Positions 17,611-26,744 of a stretch of 64,000 nucleotides of DNA are shown here, piece by piece. The DNA is from Sodalis glossinidius str. 'morsitans'. GTDB lineage: Bacteria > Pseudomonadota > Gammaproteobacteria > Enterobacterales > Enterobacteriaceae. The translations under genes were made by a program, and so were the position numbers. The notes below the pieces were generated by a model. It did no database searches. It was not told the DNA's origin and saw only the letters and a program-made list of their open reading frames with translations. The stretch spans positions 2,728,001 through 2,792,000 of the forward strand of contig NC_007712.1 of NCBI RefSeq assembly GCF_000010085.1, read 5' to 3'. The stretch's first letter is position 1; every line of letters begins with the position of its first letter.

Positions 17611-19410
17611 TTAGCGGTCCACATCTGACATAACGAAATCAATACTGCCCAGGTATACGATCAAATCCGATACCAGGCTGCCGCGAATAACCGAGGGGAT
17701 TTGCTGCAAATGAGGGAAACTGGGCGTGCGGATACGCGTCCGGTAACTCATTGTGCTGCCATCGCTGGTCAGGTAATAGCTGTTGATGCCTTTGGTCGCC
17801 TCGATCATCTGGAATGATTCGTTAGCCGGCATCACCGGTCCCCACGAGACCTGCAGGAAGTGCGTGATAAGCGTCTCGATATGCTGCAAGGTGCGCTCTT
17901 TCGGCGGCGGCGTGGTCAGCGGATGATCGGCTTTGAAAGGGCCTGCCGGCATGTTGTTCAGGCACTGCTCAAGGATGCGCAGACTTTGGCGCATCTCCTC
18001 CACCTTCAACATCACGCGGCTATAGCAGTCGCTCACGCCATCGCCCACCGGCACTTCAAAGTTGAAGTTTTCATAGCCGGAATAAGGACGCCATTTACGC
18101 ACGTCAAAATCGATGCCGGTGGCGCGCAGCGCAGCGCCGGTCACGCCCCAGTCCAGCGCCTCTTTCGCGCCATAGGCGGCGACGCCCTCGGCGCGGGCGC
18201 GCAGTACGCTGTTGCGGAGCGCCACTTTGACATAGCTGTCCAGACGCTTCGGCAGCCAGTCGAGGAACTCGCGCAGCAACCCTTCCCAACCGCGCGGCAA
18301 ATCGTGCGCCACGCCGCCGATGCGGAACCAGGCCGGATGCATACGAAAACCGGTGATCGCCTCGACCACATCATAAATCTTCTGACGGTCAGTAAACGCC
18401 AGGAATACCGGCGTCATCCCGCCCACGTCCTGAATATAGGTACTGATGTACAGCAGGTGGCTGTTGATGCGGAACAGCTCCGACAGCATCACCCGGATCA
18501 CATTAACGCGATCGGGCACCACGATGCCGGCCAGCTTTTCTACCGCCAGCACGTAAGGCATTTCGTTGACGCAGCCGCCGAGGTACTCGACACGGTCGGT
18601 ATAAGGGATATAGCTATGCCAGGACTGGCGCTCGCCCATCTTTTCGGCGCCGCGGTGGTGATAACCGATATCGGGCACGCAATCGACGATCTCTTCGCCG
18701 TCGAGCTGCAAAATGATGCGGAACGCGCCGTGTGCGGAAGGATGGTTCGGCCCCAGGTTGAGGAACATGAAGTCCTCATTGTCTTTGCCACGCTTCATTC
18801 CCCACTCTTCCGGCTTGAAGGTCAGCCCTTCCATCTCCAGATCTTCTTTTTGTTTGGTGAGGACGAAAGGATCGAATTCGGTGGCGCGCGCCGGATAATC
18901 CTTGCGCAGCGGGTGTCCTTCCCAGCTTTTCGGCATCATGATACGGGTCAGGTGCGTGTGGCCATCAAAGGTCATGCCGAACATTTCCCAGGTTTCACGC
19001 TCATACCAGTTGGCGTTGGGGAAAATGCGGGTGCAGGTAGGCAGATGCAGGTCGTTTTCCGACAGCGCCACCTTCAGCATGATGTCGCGATTGCGATCGA
19101 TGGAAATCAGATGATAGAAAACGGTAAAATCCGCTGCTGGCAAGCCCTGGCGGTGGGTACGCAGGCGCTCGTCCACCCCGTGCAGGTCATAAAGCATCAC
19201 GTACGGTTTTGGCAGCTTCTTCAGAAAGGTCAGCACCTTGAGAATTTGCTCGCGCTTCACCCAAACGACCGGAATACCGGTACGGGTCGGCTGCACGCTG
19301 AAAGCGTCCGGCCCGAAATGGTTACGCAACTCGGCAATCACAGGATCATCTTGATGATCCTGTGATTGCCAGACCGGCAGGGCGGAATTCTGCGTCATCA
19401 ACTCTGTCAT
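17611..19410 (-). CDS. nuoC: NADH-quinone oxidoreductase fused subunit C/D
   Basis: Fused NuoC (30 kDa-type, first about 200 residues) and NuoD (49 kDa-type) subunit, as is usual in enterobacteria; NuoD lines the quinone pocket. 599 residues from ATG 19410, preceded by GGTGAAG at good spacing; the frame extends 15 codons further but lacks a better site. Motifs: NWYERETWEMFGMTFDGH in the C part, and NLGPNHPSAHGAFRI, DIGYHHRGAEKMGERQ and the C-terminal LGSIDFVMSDVDR in the D part. Intact. Confidence 0.97.
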   Translation of the reverse strand: MTELMTQNSALPVWQSQDHQDDPVIAELRNHFGPDAFSVQPTRTGIPVVWVKREQILKVLTFLKKLPKPYVMLYDLHGVDERLRTHRQGLPAADFTVFYHLISIDRNRDIMLKVALSENDLHLPTCTRIFPNANWYERETWEMFGMTFDGHTHLTRIMMPKSWEGHPLRKDYPARATEFDPFVLTKQKEDLEMEGLTFKPEEWGMKRGKDNEDFMFLNLGPNHPSAHGAFRIILQLDGEEIVDCVPDIGYHHRGAEKMGERQSWHSYIPYTDRVEYLGGCVNEMPYVLAVEKLAGIVVPDRVNVIRVMLSELFRINSHLLYISTYIQDVGGMTPVFLAFTDRQKIYDVVEAITGFRMHPAWFRIGGVAHDLPRGWEGLLREFLDWLPKRLDSYVKVALRNSVLRARAEGVAAYGAKEALDWGVTGAALRATGIDFDVRKWRPYSGYENFNFEVPVGDGVSDCYSRVMLKVEEMRQSLRILEQCLNNMPAGPFKADHPLTTPPPKERTLQHIETLITHFLQVSWGPVMPANESFQMIEATKGINSYYLTSDGSTMSYRTRIRTPSFPHLQQIPSVIRGSLVSDLIVYLGSIDFVMSDVDR

Positions 19411-19489
19411 AGTTATCTTCACCACATTTGGCTGTGACGGCACATGCCGCCCCACTTATTCAGCCGCGACCAGCATGCGTATCCGCGCG

Positions 19490-20164
19490 TTAAATTTCGT
19501 CGGAGGTGCGCAGATGGGTGACCGCGATACGCTCACCGTGCTTACGTTGACGTTCCGACTCCATGTTGGCGCGATAGACGCCCTGATCGCCCACCACCCA
19601 GGAGAGCGGGCGGCGTTCTTTGCCGATAGACTCCTTCAGCAACAGCAGCGCCTGGATGTACGCTTCAGGGCGCGGCGGACAGCCGGGAATGTAGACGTCC
19701 ACCGGCAGGAATTTATCAACGCCCTGCACAACAGAATAAATATCGTACATTCCGCCGGAATTGGCACACGCGCCCATGGAGATAACCCATTTCGGCTCCA
19801 GCATTTGGTCGTAAAGACGCTGGATGACGGGCGCCATCTTGGTGAAAGGCGTCCCCGCCACCACCATGAAATCCGCCTGGCGCGGTGAGGCGCGGATAAC
19901 TTCCGAACCGAAGCGCGCCACGTCGTGCACAGCGGTAAAGGAGGTGGTCATTTCGACATAGCAGCAGGAGAGGCCGAAGTTGTAAGGCCAAAGCGAATTG
20001 CCGCGTCCCCAGTTCACCGCATTGTGCAGCGCTCTCTCAAGCTTGCCGAGGTATACGCTGCGATGGACGTGCTGCTCCAGCGGATCCGCCACGATTTCCT
20101 GTTTTTGCAGGGGATACCGCTCGTTATCTCCGTCCGGCTCCGCGCGGGTGAGGGTGTAATCCAT
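19490..20164 (-). CDS. nuoB: NADH-quinone oxidoreductase subunit B (N2 cluster)
   Basis: Carries the terminal [4Fe-4S] cluster N2 that reduces quinone. 224 residues (220 in E. coli). Ligands are visible as the tandem Cys67-Cys68 (GLSCCYVEM), Cys133 (GACANSG) and Cys162 (PGCPPRPE). It follows nuoA by 15 bp; the gap to nuoCD is about 80 bp. Intact. Confidence 0.98.
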   Translation of the reverse strand: MDYTLTRAEPDGDNERYPLQKQEIVADPLEQHVHRSVYLGKLERALHNAVNWGRGNSLWPYNFGLSCCYVEMTTSFTAVHDVARFGSEVIRASPRQADFMVVAGTPFTKMAPVIQRLYDQMLEPKWVISMGACANSGGMYDIYSVVQGVDKFLPVDVYIPGCPPRPEAYIQALLLLKESIGKERRPLSWVVGDQGVYRANMESERQRKHGERIAVTHLRTSDEI

Positions 20165-20179
20165 TTTGCTGCCTCGCTG

Positions 20180-20617
20180 TTACTCTTGATGACGGGGGGT
20201 TTCGCCAATGGGGCCTGCCCGGCGCAAACGTCGGGAGCGCTCCGGCGTCCAGTCAAGGGCACCGATACGCACCAGGTAAACCAAACCCGCCAACAGGATA
20301 AGAATGAAAATGGTTGCCTCGATGAAGCCCACCCAGCCCGCTTCGCGAATAGCGGTAGCCCAGGCATAAAGATAGAGGGTTTCAACGTCGAAAATGACGA
20401 AAAACATCGCCACAAGGTAAAATTTAGCTGAAAGGCGCAATCTTGCGGTGCCCACCGGGTCGATCCCAGATTCAAACGGCACGTTTTTCGAGCGCGCCCG
20501 GGCGCGGGCGCCCAGCAGGAAACCGCCGGTAAGCATGAAGACGCACAGACCCAGCGCACTCAGGAGGAATACGGCGAAAGCCCAATAATGAGCGGTAATT
20601 TCAGTAGTTATCGACAT
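20180..20617 (-). CDS. nuoA: NADH-quinone oxidoreductase subunit A
   Basis: First gene of the nuo operon. Three-helix membrane protein of 145 residues (147 in E. coli), with the conserved quinone-site loop PFESGIDPVGTARLRLSAKFYLVAMFFVIFDVE. A 655-bp AT-rich region with no gene lies upstream and should hold the operon promoters. Intact. Confidence 0.97.
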   Translation of the reverse strand: MSITTEITAHYWAFAVFLLSALGLCVFMLTGGFLLGARARARSKNVPFESGIDPVGTARLRLSAKFYLVAMFFVIFDVETLYLYAWATAIREAGWVGFIEATIFILILLAGLVYLVRIGALDWTPERSRRLRRAGPIGETPRHQE

Positions 20618-21226
20618 TCTCTTTGCTACTCATCAAAAGTGGCGATTTGCAGGCTGCTCTATGAATTCGGCAGTTTTACGCATCACATCGATTTACGGGA
20701 AGGAAGTAAGAAACCATAAAATCCGTGTGGTAATAAGATACACAGCCATTGTGTGGGGTTTTTTACTCCTTTTTATAACCTTTTGTCAACTTAGACATCA
20801 TGAACCCCATGTTAATTTACACCTGCAAAGGTCAGTTAACAGGGATTGTGCAGGAAATTAGCTAAATCGTGTCAGTCATCGAAACGTTATTCCGGCTTGC
20901 GGACCGGTCATCAGGGATCAGGGAAAGCTGCGCTCAATTATACCATTTTCGCGAAAAATCCTATGGATCGGCGTAAGCGGTAAACCTTTTTTATGATCCA
21001 GGACACATTTCAACAGATTTTTCAGGGTTTTATTGTGCAAATAACCACCTTTTTGGCAGTGTATTTTTTAAAATGCTATTTCTAATTTATTGATATGCCC
21101 ATCAAATAGCCGAGCCAATGACGTGGGGGCGGTGGGGAAATACGCCACAGGTCGATAAGGAGATAACTGTGAGTTTTAATCTTTTGAGCACACTAACGCA
21201 CAAAGAAGGGGATTAATAAAGTATTA
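20618..21226. promoter_or_regulatory. nuo upstream region, about 0.6 kb without a gene
   Basis: AT-rich spacer between nuoA and the lrhA terminator. It must contain the nuo promoter(s) on the minus strand. The only textbook element I can point to is a TTGACA hexamer (minus strand, 20784-20789), with no convincing -10 box at 17 bp, so I do not claim a mapped promoter. In E. coli the equivalent leader is also long and is controlled by ArcA, NarL and Fis. No open frame with family resemblance was seen. Confidence 0.4.
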
Positions 21227-21258
21227 CCAAAAATAAGCTACATTATCAGTAGCTTATT
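21227..21258 (-). terminator. Intrinsic terminator of lrhA
   Basis: A perfect 10-bp inverted repeat (AATAAGCTAC at 21232-21241 and GTAGCTTATT at 21249-21258) with a 7-base loop lies just after the original lrhA stop at 21273. On the minus strand it is followed by a run of T. It is intact although the gene it serves is dead. Confidence 0.75.
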
Positions 21259-21272
21259 CTAGATAAAAAGAA

Positions 21273-22196
21273 TCATTCATCTTCAAGCGAAGGACTTTCC
21301 CCTTCCAACGACGGGAGCGGTTTTGGCGTGTTAGGTATCGCTACCCGACTGAAGGGCGTTGAAAATTGCCATCGCCAATTCGTTTTCGCCCTGCGGGTTT
21401 TTACATAGCGCATAGCGCGTAGCGGGCAACTCCGGCAGACCGTCGCTCACCCCCAGTACCCGCAGTTCGGGACTCATCATCTCCACCGGCCGCAGGGTGA
21501 TGCCCATGCTCGCCTTGACGGCCGCGCGCACGGCAGATAAGGTCGACGTAATGTAGGCGATACGCCACGGCACTCCCGCTGCATCGAGGCTTTCCACGGC
21601 CAGAGTGCGAAACGGACTTGACTCGTCGAGCACCACCAGCGGGACGACTTCGCCGGGCGTGAAGCGGTAATCCGCCGCACAGTACCATAATATCGGTGAG
21701 GTAAGCAGTGTCACGGAAGGATGCGTGAAGGCATAACATCTCTCTGGGTGCTAATGGCTAAATCCACCTCGCCATTTTTCAGCATCTCCACCTTTTGCGG
21801 ACCGCGTTTCACACAGACATCGACGGACAGTTTGGGGTAAATTCGAGTTACGCGGTTTAGCAGGTAGGGCAGGATGGTATCGTCCGACGCGCCTATGGTC
21901 AGCACGCCCTGGATATTGCTGAACATCAGGGAAGTACAGGCCTCATCATTGTACAGCAAAATCTTGCGGGCATAGCCAAGCAGTTGAATTCCGTGTTCAG
22001 TTAAAAGCTTATTACGACCATGACGGGCGAAAAGCTCTTTCCCCACAAGCTGTTCTAATCACTGCATCTGCTGGCTGACCGCAGATTGCGTGCGGCAGAC
22101 TGAGGCCGCTGCCGCAGCGAAAGTGTTAAGATCGGCGACGGCAACAAACGTTCTCAACAGATCGAGATTGAGTACGGGACGATTTGCATTGATCAT
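21273..22196 (-). pseudogene. lrhA: lrhA pseudogene, LysR-type regulator
   Basis: LrhA (HexA/PecT group) represses flagellar, motility and some virulence genes. The ATG at 22196 opens a clear winged-helix start (NANRPVLNLDLLRTFVAVADL and AAAAASVCRTQSAVSQQMQ), which ends at a TGA near 22060 where E. coli has Arg (CGA to TGA). The downstream LEQLVGKELFARHGRNKLLTEHG and effector domain follow, a frameshift near 21714 precedes TSPILWYCAADY, and a third lesion near 21330 displaces the tail PKPLPSLEGESPSLEDE that ends at 21273. Almost full length, so decay is recent. The divergent neighbour alaA and the downstream nuo operon are intact. Confidence 0.93.
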
Positions 22197-23154
22197 ATAT
22201 TGTCTTCACTGTTTGAATTCTAATTACAAACTACTGTCCTGGCGTTGCAAAAGGTGGTAACTCCGCCGTATTGTCAAAAGCCGACCCTTGGCATATCGTG
22301 TCGTCCGTAAGGCCAGGCGCCTCGAACGATATGCAGTATTTGTGCCGGAGGGTTCATTCTTCAACAATCGCATTCCCACTTAAAAAAGACTGCCGTTAAA
22401 CTGAAACTACGCACCAATGCGGTCAATACATTTGCTTTGATAAGGATAACATTCGTTCCCCTTGATGTATAAAACAAAATAAGCTGGCGGCTTGGCACAA
22501 ACGTTAATTTAACTAATTGAATGCTCAAACAACAATGGCAATAAATGTTAGATATTAATGATTAAGCGTTATTTTTATCTTGCGGCCCCGCCTATTAACA
22601 TAAATTTCTCTTAACTGTTGTTTAAACGAAAAAATAGTCCTTCTTTTCTAAATCTGACCGCTTGTAAGTTATACCATAAATAACCCCGCGACGGTCAAGA
22701 AGTTAAATTTCGCCGCGTGCGCTAGACGACGAACAAAATGAAACGCTTCGTCAACAAAACGACAAATTCGTCATTTACCTAGGCCAGGCACGGGCGTGAT
22801 CCCTGGCCGTCCTGGACTCAGCACGCAAAGACAAAAACCTCCCCTTGTCCGGCTGAACGTCCCCTTGCCCCTCCATCACCTCACACCTTACCCTATTCAA
22901 CCAAGATATTGTATAAAAAGCGACCACCCAACCTCTATTAATTTCCCTGCCGAACCCCGCTATGATAATTATCACGCATGTTTTTAGGGTTATTTTTAAA
23001 TAAGAATACTCCTTCTTTCACTTTTGCCGCCGGCGCACCACACAATCCCCGTCTGCGCAGTTTCCTCCTTCAAAAGCGCGCGGGACAAGAGTACATTATG
23101 CAGATCATGCGTATCCATGGTGGGAATACGCTATCTGGCAGAAGGGTTAATATC
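22197..23154. other. lrhA-alaA divergent intergenic region, about 0.96 kb
   Basis: AT-rich, no gene recognised. It contains two imperfect dyads of the type GACGAA-N13-TTCGTC around 22724-22778, a perfect 12-bp palindrome TGATAATTATCA at 22963-22974, and a possible -10 (TATAAA within 22913-22918). In E. coli the corresponding spacer is also unusually long and carries lrhA control sites. An in-frame extension of alaA runs back to 22978 but shows no similarity to the family. Confidence 0.5.
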
Positions 23155-24372
23155 GTGGTCGCACCCGTAGAAAAATCTAGCAAACTGGAAAACGTCTGTT
23201 ACGACATTCGTGGCCCCGTGCTGAAAGAGGCAAAACACCTGGAAGAAGAAGGCAATAAAGTCATCAAGTTAAATATCGGCAACCCAGCTCCGTTCGGTTT
23301 TGACGCGCCGGATGAAATCCTGGTGGATGTGATCCGCAATCTGCCGACGGCGCAAGGCTATAGCGACTCCAAAGGGCTGTATTCCGCACGCAAGGCCATT
23401 ATGCAACATTACCAGGAGCGCGAAATGCTGGATCTCACCGTGGAGGATGTCTATATCGGCAACGGCGTCTCGGAATTGATCCAGCAATCCATGCAGGCGT
23501 TGCTCAACAGCGGCGATGAAATGCTGATCCCGGCGCCAGATTATCCGCTGTGGACGGCATCGGTTTCGCTGTCGGGCGGCAATGCGGTGCATTATCTGTG
23601 CGATGAAGAAGCCGGCTGGTTTCCCGATCTGGACGATATCCGTTGCAAAATCACCCCCCGCACGCGTGGGCTGGTGATTATCAACCCGAATAACCCGACC
23701 GGCGCGGTGTACAGTAAAGATATGTTGCTGTCGCTGGTTGAGATCGCCCGCCAGCATAATTTGATTATTTTCTCCGACGAGATTTACGACAAAATACTTT
23801 ACGACGCCGCGGAGCATCATTCTATTGCGGCGCTGGCGCCCGATCTCCTTACCGTCACCTTTAACGGCCTGTCGAAAACCTACCGCGTCGCCGGCTTCCG
23901 CCAGGGCTGGATGGTGCTCAACGGTCCTAAGAAACACGCTAAAGGCTATATCGAAGGGCTGGAGATGCTGGCCTCAATGCGCCTTTGCGCCAACGTACCG
24001 ATGCAGCATGCGATCCAAACCGCCCTGGGCGGCTATCAGAGCATCAGCGAGTTTATCCAACCCGGCGGGCGCCTGTATGAACAGCGTAACCGGGCCTGGG
24101 AGCTTATCAACGACATCCCCGGGGTGTCCTGCGTCAAGCCGAGCGGCGCACTCTATATGTTCCCGCGCTACGATGCCAAACGTTTTAATATTCATGATGA
24201 TCAGAAGTTGGTGCTCGATTTGCTGTTGCAGAAGAAAGTGCTGCTGGTTCAGGGCAGCGCGTTCAACTGGCCCTGGCCGGATCATTTGCGGATCGTGACG
24301 CTGCCGCGGGTCGATGAACTGGAAACCGCCATCGGCAAATTTGGCCGGTTTATGCAGCACTATCATCAATAA
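23155..24372 (+). CDS. alaA: Glutamate-pyruvate aminotransferase AlaA
   Basis: PLP-dependent class I/II aminotransferase that makes alanine from pyruvate and glutamate; also called YfbQ. I choose GTG 23155, with AGAAGGG 8 bp upstream, because it gives 405 residues and the family N terminus PVEKSSKLENVCYDIRGPV. ATGs at 23098 and 23107 and an earlier start at 22978 are possible but would add sequence unknown in the family. Motifs: NIGNPAPFGFDAPDE, IINPNNPTGAVYS and the PLP lysine in NGLSKTYRVAGFRQGW (about residue 240). Divergent from the dead lrhA; yfbR follows about 250 bp later on the same strand. Intact. Confidence 0.95.
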   Translation: MVAPVEKSSKLENVCYDIRGPVLKEAKHLEEEGNKVIKLNIGNPAPFGFDAPDEILVDVIRNLPTAQGYSDSKGLYSARKAIMQHYQEREMLDLTVEDVYIGNGVSELIQQSMQALLNSGDEMLIPAPDYPLWTASVSLSGGNAVHYLCDEEAGWFPDLDDIRCKITPRTRGLVIINPNNPTGAVYSKDMLLSLVEIARQHNLIIFSDEIYDKILYDAAEHHSIAALAPDLLTVTFNGLSKTYRVAGFRQGWMVLNGPKKHAKGYIEGLEMLASMRLCANVPMQHAIQTALGGYQSISEFIQPGGRLYEQRNRAWELINDIPGVSCVKPSGALYMFPRYDAKRFNIHDDQKLVLDLLLQKKVLLVQGSAFNWPWPDHLRIVTLPRVDELETAIGKFGRFMQHYHQ

Positions 24373-24624
24373 GAACAGACGGGCGGCGTGGCGCAGGCGA
24401 AGCGGTTTGACCGCAAGCGTCGCGCACCGCACCACCGCCGTCAGAGCTGCCGGCGTAGGGGTGGCGTAGCCGATTGCATGCATGTCCACCGCGCGGCATC
24501 ACTACCGTCGTAATAGACATAGCGCCACTGGCCGAATCGCCAAAGCCGACATCGGGAGATTTGCATAACCGCCGCCGGGTGCGCACAATAGCGTTTCCGT
24601 TGTCGCGTCTTTCTGGAAACATTT

Positions 24625-25224
24625 ATGACTCAAAGCCACTTTTTCGCCCATCTGTCACGCCTGAAACTTATCAACCGCTGGCCGCTGATGCGCAATGTGC
24701 GTACCGAAAATGTCTCGGAGCACAGTTTGCAAGTGGCGTTTGTCGCCCACGTTCTGGCGCTCATTAATAATCGTCTGTTCGGCGCTAACCTGAATGCCGA
24801 ACGTATCGCACTACTGGCGATGTATCACGACGCCAGCGAAGTACTGACCGGCGATATGCCGACGCCCATCAAGTATTACAATGCGCAGATCGCCCATGAG
24901 TACAAAAATATCGAAAAAATTGCACAGCAAAAACTGATCGATATGGTGCCGGAAGCGCTGCGGGAGGATTTCCGTCTACTTATCGACGAGCAATATTACC
25001 TGCCCGCGGAGAAAGCCGTCGTCAAGCAGGCCGACTCCCTGTGCGCCTACCTGAAATGCCTGGAGGAGATTTCCGCCGGTAATACCGAATTTACCCTGGC
25101 GATGGCGCGCCTGGAAAAAACGCTTAACGAACGGCGCAGCCCCGCGATGGACTATTTCCAGCAGGTGTTTATTCCAAGCTTCAGCCTGTCGCTGGACGAA
25201 ATCAGCCAGGATTCACCACTGTAG
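24625..25224 (+). CDS. yfbR: 5'-deoxynucleotidase YfbR
   Basis: HD-domain phosphatase that removes phosphate from deoxynucleoside 5'-monophosphates, part of the dUMP/dNMP salvage balance. 199 residues, the same as E. coli. Metal-binding residues are His33 (EHSLQVAFVAH), His68-Asp69 (MYHDASEVLTGD) and Asp137 (KQADSLCAY). The C terminus ISQDSPL is identical to E. coli. The 250 bp before it hold no gene. It converges on the dead yfbS. Intact. Confidence 0.96.
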   Translation: MTQSHFFAHLSRLKLINRWPLMRNVRTENVSEHSLQVAFVAHVLALINNRLFGANLNAERIALLAMYHDASEVLTGDMPTPIKYYNAQIAHEYKNIEKIAQQKLIDMVPEALREDFRLLIDEQYYLPAEKAVVKQADSLCAYLKCLEEISAGNTEFTLAMARLEKTLNERRSPAMDYFQQVFIPSFSLSLDEISQDSPL

Positions 25225-25304
25225 CACCGCCGAACTGAGACACGTCTCCGCCTGACGCCACCACCCGCCGCGGCTCGTCAGCACCACCGCCTGCCGCTGG
25301 CTTG

Positions 25305-26698
25305 TCAGAAAGGATAGAGCAGCGGTACCACCAGCACGCTGGCCGCCATCACCAGCAGGGTGAACGGCACGCCGCCGATACGTACAAAATCGCTAAATTT
25401 ATAGCCCCCGGACCCGAGCACCAAGGTATTGACCGGGGAGGAGACCGGAGACCGGCGTCATGAACGCCGCCGAGGCGGCGATGGCAACAATCATGGCGAA
25501 CGGATACGGCGAGACGCCCATTGATGCGCCGCACCCAGCGCGATAGGCGCCATCAATACCACAGTGGCCGTATTGGAGAAACAGCCCGGTCACCGCGCAC
25601 AGGATAAACATGCTTAGCAGCATCACGTGGGCCCCCGCCCCGCCGGACAAACGTATTAATAAATGGACCACAACATCGACGACGCCGGTTTTCTCCAGCG
25701 CCAGTAGCGCATGCGGCGCCTGACTGGCCGCCGGCGCGATCTGGTCCACTTCGGCCGGTAAATTGAGCAGAATAAAATCGCGCGTCCAGGCCTGCAGTTG
25801 CCGAATACGTTTCCAGTCGCCTATCACCAGCAGAATATCCCCCAGCTGTAAAGGCTCGTCGATCAGTACGCCCGGCAATGCCTCGCCGCCTCAGCGGATG
25901 CCCGCCACATTCAGCCCGTAACGGCTGCGAAATGCGACCTCCCTGAGAGTATAGCCAGGAGAGAGGAATCCGGGATCAGGCTGACCTCCGCCATTCCCAC
26001 CTCGCGCGCCTGACTGGAAAAGTATTCGCCGCGCAGGACCATCGGCTCCAGTTGCTGTTCGCTGCAAAACTGGCGCAAATCCGTCTCGGCGGCGGACATA
26101 TCGATTAGCAGTACATCCCGCGGCCGCAGCTCGGTATTGCCGCCGGCGCTGACCATCACCCGGCGGAATTTGCGCCAGCGCTCAATACCGACCACATTGG
26201 CGCCGTAGCGGTCGCGCAGGCGTAAATCATCCAGACGGCGGCCGATAAGCGGCGAACCGGCGCACAGCGCGAGACGCCTGGCGCGTCCCGATAGCCGGTA
26301 ATCGCGGAATCAGATCGCGAAAGGTGCGGCGCTGCCAGGTGTCGCCGGCACGGCCGTCATCGGGCACCGTCAGCCAGAAACTCGCCACCGTCATATAGCC
26401 CATGCCGAGAACCAGCACTAAACAGCCTATCGGCGTCGCCACCAGCGTCAAGTAGCATGCGCAGCTCGCTGTTGCCGGCCATTCGCACCAGCCCGTCGCC
26501 GATGACGAACAAGGCCGCGATAAGCAACACGTTAGGTTCGCTGAAACCGGCGGTGGCTTCGGCCAACGTCAATGTACCGCTCAACACGAAGGCGACAATG
26601 ACCAACAATGCCACCACATCCATGCGCACCTTCCCGGTGATGAACAGCACCACCGTCACCAGCAGCAGGCCAAGCACCCAGAGGAGTTCGTCGTTCAT
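25305..26698 (-). pseudogene. yfbS: yfbS pseudogene, SLC13/DASS-family permease with TrkA-C domains
   Basis: Matches E. coli YfbS (about 610 residues, predicted anion transporter with two RCK_C domains). The start ELLWVLGLLLVTVVLFITGKVRMD is clear at 26698. LAEATAGFSEPNVLLIAALFVIGDGLVR follows, then a deletion removes a large part of the first membrane domain. MTLVATPIG, RRTFRDLI, VLLIDMSAAETDLRQFCSEQ and MVLRGEYFSSQAREVGMAEVSLIP appear in shifting frames. The C terminus ASAAFMTPVSS and the final VPLLYPF end at 25305. At least four frameshifts and two deletions; about 1.4 kb of 1.83 kb remains. Function is lost. Confidence 0.9.
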
Positions 26699-26744
26699 GC
26701 CAACATCCCGATCCTGAAAAAGCCATTACAGCCACAGCATGCCA

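Noticed and set aside
17860..19365. A 501-codon open frame on the plus strand opposite nuoCD
   Set aside because: Same cause: antisense shadow with no recognisable domain.
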